Positions 32,800 to 39,136 of a stretch of 64,000 nt of DNA are shown here, one piece after another. The notes beneath the pieces are model-generated. The model was not told the DNA's origin and made no database searches. It saw nothing but the letters and a program-made list of their open reading frames with translations. Position numbers and translations under genes: made by a program. Numbering within the stretch: position 1 is the first letter of the stretch; every line of letters begins with the position of its first letter. The DNA is taken from the NCBI GenBank assembly GCA_037189665.1, contig JBBCIV010000041.1:21922-85921 (forward strand), given 5' to 3'. Origin of the DNA: BPJO01 sp037189665 (lineage in GTDB: Bacteria; Planctomycetota; Phycisphaerae; Tepidisphaerales; Tepidisphaeraceae).

Positions 32800-33786
32800 A
32801 TGCTATTGCGACCTACGACCTCAATGCTCCTGCCGGATCGCAATCGCATGAGCGTTGATCATGTTAATCGTCATGCCGATCTTCACGGTATTGCGTTGGC
32901 TGGTGAACCACTGTCGACGAGTGTCGATCACGGGAAGTTTTTCACCTGTCCAACACTTGCCCCACTTTTTCACACGGCCATCTTCTCGACGCTCAGTGAA
33001 CCGCAACAGCGTCGCTATAACCAGTTCGTTGCGCTGATGCAGAACGAGTTGATCTGCTTTTTCGAACAGGAACTCGCCGACCGGGTGCTGCCCGTGTTGT
33101 TGAAGGGCGACCGTGGACTTGACCCACAGCTGGCCGCGTCGTTGCGGCGGTTCCTTCACGATGAGCGGCAACATACGCAGATGTTCCGCCGGCTTAACCA
33201 GTTGGCTGAGCCGGCGTGGTACGCGGCAGGGGACTATCACATCCTGAGGTTAACCCCCGCCATGCTCGCGCCGTTGCGGTGGATCGCCAGCCGACCCGAG
33301 TGGTTCCCCATGGTGTTCTGGATCATGCTGCTGATGGAGGAACGTTCGCTGATGATCAGCCGGCGGTACGCCGCGATGGACCCGGCGACGCTCGATTCGC
33401 GGTTCGCCGAGACATATCGCGCCCATGCCGAGGATGAGGTCCGGCATGTGCATCTCGACTGGCATATGCTCGAGCATTTCTATATATCCCGGCCGCGTTG
33501 GCTACGGCGGGTGAACGCAAAACTGTTGGAATGGTTCATGGTCGGTCTCTTCTTCAAACCGAAGCGTGCCAATGTCCGCTTGGTGGAATTGTTGATCGCC
33601 GAATACCCGGAACTTGCCTCGCGCCGTGCGGAATTGCGGTCCGCAGTGGCCGGGTTGGTGACAAACCCGGGCTACCGAACGATCATGTATTCTGCGGAAT
33701 CCACCCCAATCAGCCGCGAGTTGTTTGAACGGATGCCTGAGTTTGCGTCATTGCGAAAACGGCTCTACGCGGAGGTGGCCGAGTGA
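32800..33786 (+). CDS. Ferritin-like diiron protein of the AurF N-oxygenase type
   Basis: 328 residues from ATG 32800; TTG 32734 and ATG 32824 or 32848 are possible, and none has a good ribosome binding site. The core is a four-helix bundle with diiron ligands typical of AurF-like oxygenases: Glu in LMQNELICFFEQELADRVL, DERQHTQMFRRL, MLLMEERSLMISRRYAAMD and HAEDEVRHVHLDWHMLEH. AurF relatives oxidise amines or hydroxylate acyl substrates with O2; the family also includes uncharacterised members in lipid clusters. It is the first gene of the plus arm and overlaps the desaturase gene by four bases (GTGA). The substrate is unknown; association with a desaturase suggests an acyl chain or acyl-amine. 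Confidence 0.75.
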   Translation: MLLRPTTSMLLPDRNRMSVDHVNRHADLHGIALAGEPLSTSVDHGKFFTCPTLAPLFHTAIFSTLSEPQQRRYNQFVALMQNELICFFEQELADRVLPVLLKGDRGLDPQLAASLRRFLHDERQHTQMFRRLNQLAEPAWYAAGDYHILRLTPAMLAPLRWIASRPEWFPMVFWIMLLMEERSLMISRRYAAMDPATLDSRFAETYRAHAEDEVRHVHLDWHMLEHFYISRPRWLRRVNAKLLEWFMVGLFFKPKRANVRLVELLIAEYPELASRRAELRSAVAGLVTNPGYRTIMYSAESTPISRELFERMPEFASLRKRLYAEVAE

Positions 33787-34772
33787 ACGCTGCTCCCCAC
33801 TCCACCGCCGACGACACCGAGACGGGCGCCCCCGAAGCCACGGCCGATCTGCCGGCCGGGACGGATCGCATTCCCGATCGGTTGAATTTCGCGATCTGTG
33901 TCGGCCAACTGGTCGGGATCGGACTTTGCTTCTGGGCGGCATCGGTCTTGTCCACGCCGTGGGCGGTCGCCCTTTTAGCGGCCGGGTTCGCGTTACTAAT
34001 GGTCGGCGTCTACAGCGTCATCCACGAAGCCGAGCACGGCGTGCTGTTCGGCAACGCGAGGATGAACGTCGCAGCGGGCATTGTCATGGCGGCGTTCTTT
34101 CCCGGGCCGTTTCACTTGCTTCGGCAGGGGCACATCGGCCATCACCTCCGGAATCGATCGGATGACGAAGCGTTCGACCTCTGGTTCGAGGGGGAATCAC
34201 CCGTATGGAAGTGGGTGCAGTGGGTTGGCATTCTCACTGGTGCGTTTTACGTCATCGTTGTGCTCGGAAACGTCGTGGTGTTGGCACTGCCGTTCCTGCT
34301 GAACCGAAAATGGTTCGAGTTCGACTGTCCGTCGACCGCGTTCATGGACGCGCTGAACCCAAAGTATATGCGGGTGATCCAACTCGAAGCGCTGGGCGTT
34401 ATCGCGCTACACGCGAGCATCGTGACGTTCATGCGGATTCCGATCCTGCATTACCTTGTGCTGTATGGCGCGTTCGGTTTCCTCTGGTCGGCGTTGCAAT
34501 ACCTTCATCATTACCGCACTGAACGGCACGTCAGCCGTGGGGCGAGAAACGTGTGGATCGGCTGGCCGATCGACAAGCTATGGCTGGACCACAATTGGCA
34601 CCTGGTTCACCACCTGCATCCGACGGTGTCGTGGGTACACCTCAATCGGATCGGCAAAAAGACGGGCGGGCGGCGTGAGTTTTTGCCCTGGGTGTACTTG
34701 CGGATGTGGGCCGGACCACGCAAAGCGACCGAACGGGTCGCGAACCCGTTCGCTGGGAAGGTGATCCGATGA
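33783..34772 (+). CDS. Membrane fatty-acid desaturase
   Basis: 329 residues from GTG 33783, overlapping the upstream stop (GTGA), with GGAGG six bases upstream. The three histidine boxes of integral membrane desaturases/hydroxylases are complete: HEAEH (about residue 81), HIGHH (about 117) and HLVHHLHP (about 274), which bind a diiron centre. Hydrophobic segments near residues 35-75 (LNFAICVGQLVGIGLCFWAA and following), 145-180 and 205-240 (FMRIPILHYLVLYGAFGFLW) give a four-helix membrane topology. It introduces a double bond or hydroxyl into an acyl chain. It is coupled at both ends with its neighbours, and a separate Rieske enzyme is encoded three genes downstream. Confidence 0.9.
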   Translation: MNAAPHSTADDTETGAPEATADLPAGTDRIPDRLNFAICVGQLVGIGLCFWAASVLSTPWAVALLAAGFALLMVGVYSVIHEAEHGVLFGNARMNVAAGIVMAAFFPGPFHLLRQGHIGHHLRNRSDDEAFDLWFEGESPVWKWVQWVGILTGAFYVIVVLGNVVVLALPFLLNRKWFEFDCPSTAFMDALNPKYMRVIQLEALGVIALHASIVTFMRIPILHYLVLYGAFGFLWSALQYLHHYRTERHVSRGARNVWIGWPIDKLWLDHNWHLVHHLHPTVSWVHLNRIGKKTGGRREFLPWVYLRMWAGPRKATERVANPFAGKVIR

Positions 34773-35506
34773 CGTCGAGATCCCTGCCGCCGCAAACCAG
34801 CATCGCGACGACCGGGACGGTCGCGACCGCGCTGCCGATCTCAACGCGAGCACGGCTGACGATGGTCGCGATGGGGTATATCTCCTTCCTCAACGTCGTG
34901 ATGATCATGCTGCTAGCCGGCCTTCCCGCCATGACGTCGCTGCCGCGATGGACTTCACTGTCGGCCGTCGCGTGGCTTCTGCTGGTGCCGCCGATCGTCG
35001 TCCGAACTGTGCTGGCGCTCGCGCCATTGCCTAGCGGCGATGTGGCCATCGGATCGCCGGCGTTCCTTCGCTGGTGGTTCACGTCGCAGTGGCAGGTGAT
35101 CTTCAACCGGCTGCCGTGGATCGAAGAATGTGTCCGGCTCGTTCCGGGCCTCTATTCGGCGTGGCTGCGACTATGGGGCGCGCGAGTGGGGCCATTCGTC
35201 TACTGGACGCCGGGCTTGCGCATTCTCGATCGCCCGCTGGTGAAAGTGGGAGGCCGTGTGGTGTTCGGGGCCGACGTGCGAATTAGCCCTCACATCGTGA
35301 TGCCGAACGACACGGGCCAGTTGGTGCTTCGCATCGGCCAGGTTCGTATTGGCAATGACGCGCTGATCGGTGGGTACTCGATTCTGCTCGCCGGTTGCTG
35401 GGTCGGGAACGGGGAAGCCACGCCGGGCAAACGCGAGGTCCGCCCGTTCTCCGGCTGGGTAGGTGGTAAACGCGTGTACGACGAGGAAAGGGCGGCTCAT
35501 GACTAA
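34769..35506 (+). CDS. Membrane-anchored hexapeptide (left-handed beta-helix) acyltransferase-like protein
   Basis: 245 residues from ATG 34769, overlapping the desaturase stop (ATGA). Two or three hydrophobic helices (about residues 32-52, 60-88) precede a soluble domain. The C-terminal part has imperfect hexapeptide periodicity (KVGGRVVFGADVRISPHIVM, LVLRIGQVRIGNDALIGGYS, ILLAGCWVGNGEATPGKREV), like sugar or lipid O-acyltransferases and the C-terminal parts of some non-ribosomal synthetases. Its own stop overlaps the PAP2 gene by eight bases. A transfer of an acyl group at the membrane is plausible; the donor and acceptor are unknown. Confidence 0.65.
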   Translation: MTSRSLPPQTSIATTGTVATALPISTRARLTMVAMGYISFLNVVMIMLLAGLPAMTSLPRWTSLSAVAWLLLVPPIVVRTVLALAPLPSGDVAIGSPAFLRWWFTSQWQVIFNRLPWIEECVRLVPGLYSAWLRLWGARVGPFVYWTPGLRILDRPLVKVGGRVVFGADVRISPHIVMPNDTGQLVLRIGQVRIGNDALIGGYSILLAGCWVGNGEATPGKREVRPFSGWVGGKRVYDEERAAHD

Positions 35507-36161
35507 CATCCTCCGCCAGATCCTGGCACGCGTTCGCTGCCATTGGCGGCTGAAACTGATCGTCGGCTCCGTACTGACAATCGGCATCTGCACTGGTTAC
35601 TTCGGGTTGCAGCGGTTCCACTTCGGCGAAGCGCGTTCGTTCCCCCTGACGTTCGTGGACCGCTGGGCGTCGTTTTCGCCGGCATGGACAATCGTTTATC
35701 AATCCATGTACCTGATGCTGCCCGTCGCGTGGCTCGCTGAAACACGCGAGCAGGTGTGGCGGTACGTGGCGGGCCTGCTGCCGGCCATCTCGGTCGCGTT
35801 CGCGTTTTTCCTCTTCTTTCCCGTCACTTTCCCGCGGCCTGACACGACGATCGATGGGATGCTGAAGCTCATCCACGCGTACGATCTCCCGCTGAACGCG
35901 TTCCCCTCGCTGCACATGGTGCTGACGGCGCACGCCGTTGCGTTCGGGATTTGGTTGCTTCGTCCACCTGTCTGGGCGGCGGTAGCGGCATACGTGTGGG
36001 TCGCCTTGATCGCATACTCGACGCTGGCGACGAAGCAGCATTACTTCGTGGACGTGCCGGCAGGTGTTGCACTTGGCTGGGCCGGTCAGTACTTCGCAGG
36101 CAGGTGGAATTGGTGCTCGCCTCGCTTGTCCCCACTGCCGTTGCTTGCGGGGGAGCGATGA
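35499..36161 (+). CDS. PAP2-family membrane phosphatase/phosphotransferase
   Basis: 220 residues with about five or six transmembrane helices. The PAP2 signatures are modified but present: FPVTFPRPD for motif 1, AFPSLHMVLTAHAV for the PSxH motif 2, and YSTLATKQHYFVDVPAGVAL for motif 3 with the catalytic His and Asp. It is closest to the inositolphosphotransferase/IPC-synthase-like branch (PSLHM), whose members dephosphorylate lipid phosphates or move a phospho-headgroup between lipids. ATG 35499 overlaps the preceding stop; its own stop overlaps the Rieske gene (ATGA). The presence of a lipid-phosphate enzyme is the best clue that the cluster makes a membrane lipid. Confidence 0.82.
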   Translation: MTNILRQILARVRCHWRLKLIVGSVLTIGICTGYFGLQRFHFGEARSFPLTFVDRWASFSPAWTIVYQSMYLMLPVAWLAETREQVWRYVAGLLPAISVAFAFFLFFPVTFPRPDTTIDGMLKLIHAYDLPLNAFPSLHMVLTAHAVAFGIWLLRPPVWAAVAAYVWVALIAYSTLATKQHYFVDVPAGVALGWAGQYFAGRWNWCSPRLSPLPLLAGER

Positions 36162-37300
36162 CAACGCCTGCGATTACTTCGATGCGCGTTGTCGCGCCGT
36201 CGGGCGAAGACTTTACACCTTGGCCGCTCGGGTGGACCTATTTCGCTGCGTCGGCGGAACTGTCCAATGGACCTGTGTCCCGAGACCTCTTCGGCCGATC
36301 GATCGCCTGCTACCGGACCGCCGACGGGACTGTCGTCGCGATGGACGGCCGGTGCTGGCACATGGGCGCCGACCTCGGACAAGGCGAAGTCGTCGGCGAC
36401 TGTCTTCGCTGTCCGTTTCATGGCTGGAAATTCGGTCCCGACGGCGCCTGCCGACACGTTCCCGCGCAACCGGCCGACATACCGCCGGCGGCGAGACAGA
36501 CCGCGTACGCGACCGCCGAGCGACGCGGCCGCGTTTACGTCTTCCCGTCGCTCCGGCCGACGCACCCGTTGCCATTCTTCGAAGGTGTGGATCCGGTGGA
36601 CCTGGTCGTCGCGCCACCATTCGAGTTGCAGGTCGATTGTCCGTGGTGGCTGGTCGGCACGAATGGGTTCGACCTTCAACACTTCGGAGAGGCGCACGAC
36701 CGCCGACTCGTGCGCGAGCCGGTCGTGTCGACGCCGCACCCTGCCGCACGGCGGATCGTCGCGACGTTCGCGGTCTCGGGCGACAGCTGGCGCGACCGGC
36801 TTACCCGAAGATTTTCCGGCCCGTTCGTTGAAATGGACGTGATGATCTGGGCGGGGGCGCTCGCGTTCGTACAGGCAAAATTCCGCCAATCGATCGACGG
36901 ACCGCATCGCACGACGACCTATGGCGCCGTCGAGATTGCACCCGCACCCCATGCGACATCTCCGGTAAGCGTCGTCCGTGTGACGGTCGGCGTACGACAG
37001 CGCCGCGGTTGGCGGGCCGCGATCGACTGGTGTGACGCACGCGTCCGCAGTCACTTCATCACGGCATTTCTGAAGCCCGATACGCACCTGTTGAAGCACG
37101 CGCGATACCGACCCGAAAGGCTGATCGACGCCGACCGGGTCATGTCTGACTACCTCGTCTGGCTGGCGTCTGTTTGCCGCGACGCCGGCCCTGTTTCGGA
37201 GCATTTCCATGTCTCGAACGATAGCGACCGCCGTCTTGTTGACGATCCTGTTACTCTCCGCGGGCAATGCGCCGGCGCAAACCGCGCAACCGTCGACTGA
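36158..37300 (+). CDS. Rieske non-heme iron oxygenase, alpha-subunit type
   Basis: 380 residues from ATG 36158. The Rieske 2Fe-2S ligands are C66-x-H68 in GRCWHMGADLGQGEVV and C85-x2-H88 in CLRCPFHGWKFGPDGAC. The catalytic domain has NGFDLQHFGEAHDRRLV, giving the Asp and two His of the mononuclear iron site. The C-terminal domain is a START-like beta-barrel (FVEMDVMIWAGALAFVQAKF). It is related to Rieske enzymes that hydroxylate, demethylate or cyclise hydrophobic substrates. No dedicated ferredoxin or reductase gene is nearby. Its last 92 bases overlap the start of the SnoaL-like gene in another frame, an unusually long overlap, so the last 30 residues may be less constrained. Confidence 0.88.
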   Translation: MTTPAITSMRVVAPSGEDFTPWPLGWTYFAASAELSNGPVSRDLFGRSIACYRTADGTVVAMDGRCWHMGADLGQGEVVGDCLRCPFHGWKFGPDGACRHVPAQPADIPPAARQTAYATAERRGRVYVFPSLRPTHPLPFFEGVDPVDLVVAPPFELQVDCPWWLVGTNGFDLQHFGEAHDRRLVREPVVSTPHPAARRIVATFAVSGDSWRDRLTRRFSGPFVEMDVMIWAGALAFVQAKFRQSIDGPHRTTTYGAVEIAPAPHATSPVSVVRVTVGVRQRRGWRAAIDWCDARVRSHFITAFLKPDTHLLKHARYRPERLIDADRVMSDYLVWLASVCRDAGPVSEHFHVSNDSDRRLVDDPVTLRGQCAGANRATVD

Positions 37301-37844
37301 AGCGGTGCGGCAACTCCAGCAGTTGCGTGATTCGCTCGACGACGCGTACAACAAAGGCGACGTTGACCGCATGCTGACCTACCTCCATCCCGACGTACTC
37401 ATCGTGTTCCCTGACGGCGAAGTCCTGCACGGCCGCGAAGCGCTGCGCGGCTATTACGACCGCATGCTGAATGGCGCCGAGCCGATCGTCTCAAAATATA
37501 CCGCCAACCCCGTGGTCGACGGCCGACAGATTCGCGGAGAAGTCGACCTTTCCTGGGGCCGCATGAACGACCATTACGTGCTGACCAACGGATTTGAGTT
37601 CGGCCTGGACAGCCGATTTACCGCCACCCTCCTTCAATCCCCCGACGGCCCGCCGGAAACCGGCGGCTGGATGATCCGCAGTTTCCACTCTTCCACGGAC
37701 ACGTTCGACAATCCGGTATTAAAGCACGTCGCGAAAAAATCGTTCATCTATGGCGGGTTGGCTGGAATTGTTATCGGCGTGTTGGCGAGCGGACTGATCG
37801 TGCTACTATTGCGTAAACGGGCGAAGAACCGTGTCATGTCTTGA
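37209..37844 (+). CDS. Secreted SnoaL/DUF4440-like protein with C-terminal membrane anchor
   Basis: 211 residues. Signal peptide MSRTIATAVLLTILLLSAGN (APAQ cleavage region), then a cone-shaped alpha+beta (NTF2/SnoaL-like) domain: AVRQLQQLRDSLDDAYNKGD, VDRMLTYLHPDVLIVFPDGE, LHGREALRGYYDRMLNG and GGWMIRSFHSSTDTFDNPVL. A transmembrane helix (about 180-202, YGGLAGIVIGVLASGLIVLL) and a basic RKRAKNR tail end the protein, so the domain faces outwards. GGAG stands eight bases before ATG 37209. It overlaps the Rieske gene by 92 bases and closes the plus arm. Domains of this type act as cyclases, isomerases or binding proteins for small hydrophobic molecules. Confidence 0.78.
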   Translation: MSRTIATAVLLTILLLSAGNAPAQTAQPSTEAVRQLQQLRDSLDDAYNKGDVDRMLTYLHPDVLIVFPDGEVLHGREALRGYYDRMLNGAEPIVSKYTANPVVDGRQIRGEVDLSWGRMNDHYVLTNGFEFGLDSRFTATLLQSPDGPPETGGWMIRSFHSSTDTFDNPVLKHVAKKSFIYGGLAGIVIGVLASGLIVLLLRKRAKNRVMS

Positions 37845-37987
37845 TTCGAGACTTTGAAGACGATCGAGGCAGCTCGGCCCAAGACAGCCCGCTTCGGTCC
37901 CACACCGACGCATTTTAGGCATTGTCTAACTAAAGTCCGGAATTGTCAGCAGGTATATGCTGAAACTAGCAACGGGATTTGAACTCC

Positions 37988-38344
37988 CTAATGTATTCTC
38001 AGATAATCACTCCCGGCGGTAATAGTGATAATAAAGATGCCCGACGCCGTTCGATTGCCGATTGCGAAGCCGGTGTAGATTTCGCTGTTCTAGATGGCCT
38101 CGACTTGCCGTTGGCTCCATTGCTTTCCGTACGGCGAAAGAATGCCATGGCGGTTGAGCACATCCGCAATACGCATTCCGCCGAGTCCTTGACAATAGTG
38201 GAGGTCGGAGATGTCGCGGACATCCTGTGCCTTGGCGTGCAGCATGGCCAGCTGGGCCTCGGTCGAGGTCGTTCCATCCTTGTCGCTGCTGGCGCGCACC
38301 AGCACGACGTATCGTTTCCCAATATAGTTGTATCCTTCGCTCAT
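37988..38344 (-). pseudogene. Serine site-specific recombinase, internally deleted, with an amber codon
   Basis: From ATG 38342-38344 the N-terminus reads YNYIGKRYVVLVRASSDKDG then TTSTEAQLAMLH, a large serine recombinase start with the catalytic Ser region (VRASS). It jumps at about residue 42 directly into the recombinase domain (HYCQGLGGMRIADVLNRHGI, LSPYGKQWSQRQVEAI), so roughly 250-300 residues, including the rest of the catalytic domain, are missing. In VEAI-stop-NSEIYTGFAIGNRTASGIF the expected Tyr is TAG (38090-38092). The frame then runs to 37988. ATG overlaps the stop of the preceding small frame. A dead integrase of the island that carries the CHAT genes. 37845-37987 contains nothing recognisable. 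Confidence 0.7.
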
Positions 38345-38490
38345 GGTTGTTTGGCGCGGCCCATCTCTTGGCGGACCAACTCCGCCTAGAGGATGTCGAC
38401 CGCCGTGATGAGCCGACACGCCCGCTGCTCGTCCGTTGGACGAACATGAACGGCAACGTTCAGCGTCTGAACCCGCTTCCGTGGCGGCAT
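38341..38490 (-). pseudogene. Short ORF ahead of the recombinase, with an internal amber codon
   Basis: From ATG 38488-38490 the frame reads MPPRKRVQTLNVAVHVRPTD, EQRACRLITAVDIL, then TAG, then AELVRQEMGRAKQP and a TGA that overlaps the recombinase ATG (ATGA). The coupling suggests that this was once a small accessory gene co-translated with the recombinase. A strong AAGGAGGT stands at about 38543-38550 ahead of ATG 38539 in another frame (MNQRNKGGRTHRLRA), so a frameshift may have occurred as well. Function unknown. Confidence 0.4.
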
Positions 38491-38547
38491 AGGCGCGGAG
38501 TCGATGCGTTCTTCCCCCCTTATTCCGCTGGTTCATCCTGACCTCCT

Positions 38548-39063
38548 TCAAAAAACGGGATTTTTTGTGGAAATGTAAAAGCGCTCTACGCCGCCCATGA
38601 TTTCAGCGCCGTCCGCGATTTCGCCCGTGGTTTTGAAGTAGTCCTTCAACTCGGCCTTTTGGATCGTTTCGACGGTTTTGATCGACTGCGGTAGATTCTG
38701 CTTCGCCCATGCAAGCCCCCGATGTTCATCGACGACATTCAGCCGCGACGGCTCGGCGGGGAAGCCAATCGTGCCTGCGGACAGGTTAACTCTACAGCGA
38801 TTATCGTGCTGTTGAACAATCTGCTGGCGCGTCCAGTTCTCCAGTTGCACGCCCTAGCGTTGGAGGAAGAACTGTTCCTGTCGCTCGGCGCGGCGCAGTT
38901 CTGCTTTCGCCCCGCGTCGGATGCGATAGCCGTACTGTCGCGCTTCGCCGATGCTGCGGATAACCCAGTTGGCGCTGGCGGCGTCGTGGACGCTGAACGC
39001 TTCCGGAAGCGCCTGGTCGATCGCGTCCGTCGAGTCAGGGGTTGGTCCGGGATCAGTCCCCAT
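38548..39063 (-). pseudogene. Gam/host-nuclease-inhibitor-like phage protein split by one amber codon
   Basis: One continuous frame from ATG 39061-39063 to 38548 is interrupted only by TAG at 38854-38856. Before it: NWVIRSIGEARQYGYRIRRG, AKAELRRAERQEQFFLQR. After it: GVQLENWTRQQIVQQHDNRC, RVNLSAGTIGFPAEPSRLNV, VDEHRGLAWAKQNLPQSIKT and ELKDYFKTTGEIADGAEIMG. The long N-terminal helix followed by a compact V-LPAGTIGFR-type beta domain resembles Mu Gam-like proteins that bind DNA ends and inhibit RecBCD. Either a nonsense-mutated relic or a gene read by amber suppression; since the neighbouring recombinase is deleted, decay is simpler. The family call is from memory of the pattern. Confidence 0.5.
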
Positions 39064-39136
39064 TGCCGCGGCCCTCCACGAGCTTCATCGCGGCGTTGGC
39101 GGCGATGCGCTGTACATCGCCTTCCGAAAGTGTCAT
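39053..39136 (-). CDS. 27-residue ORF coupled to the CHAT gene
   Basis: ATG 39134-39136 overlaps the TGA of the CHAT protease gene (ATGA). The frame encodes MTLSEGDVQRIAANAAMKLV and EGRGNGD, and its stop overlaps the start of the Gam-like frame by eleven bases. The continuous chain of overlaps suggests one transcript running from 43538 through the CHAT gene into the phage-like relics. The peptide is amphipathic-helical and resembles the beginning of small phage proteins. It could also be an accidental frame. Confidence 0.35.
   Translation of the reverse strand: MTLSEGDVQRIAANAAMKLVEGRGNGD

Noticed and set aside
26316..37844. Ladderane-type lipid cluster as in anammox planctomycetes
   Set aside because: Those loci carry fatty-acid synthase-like genes (FabF, FabZ, acyl carrier protein) and phytoene-desaturase-like enzymes, none of which is present here.
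38090..38092. TAG read as pyrrolysine
   Set aside because: The positions correspond to ordinary residues (Tyr expected in the recombinase), the proteins are not methylamine methyltransferases, and one of the genes is internally deleted.
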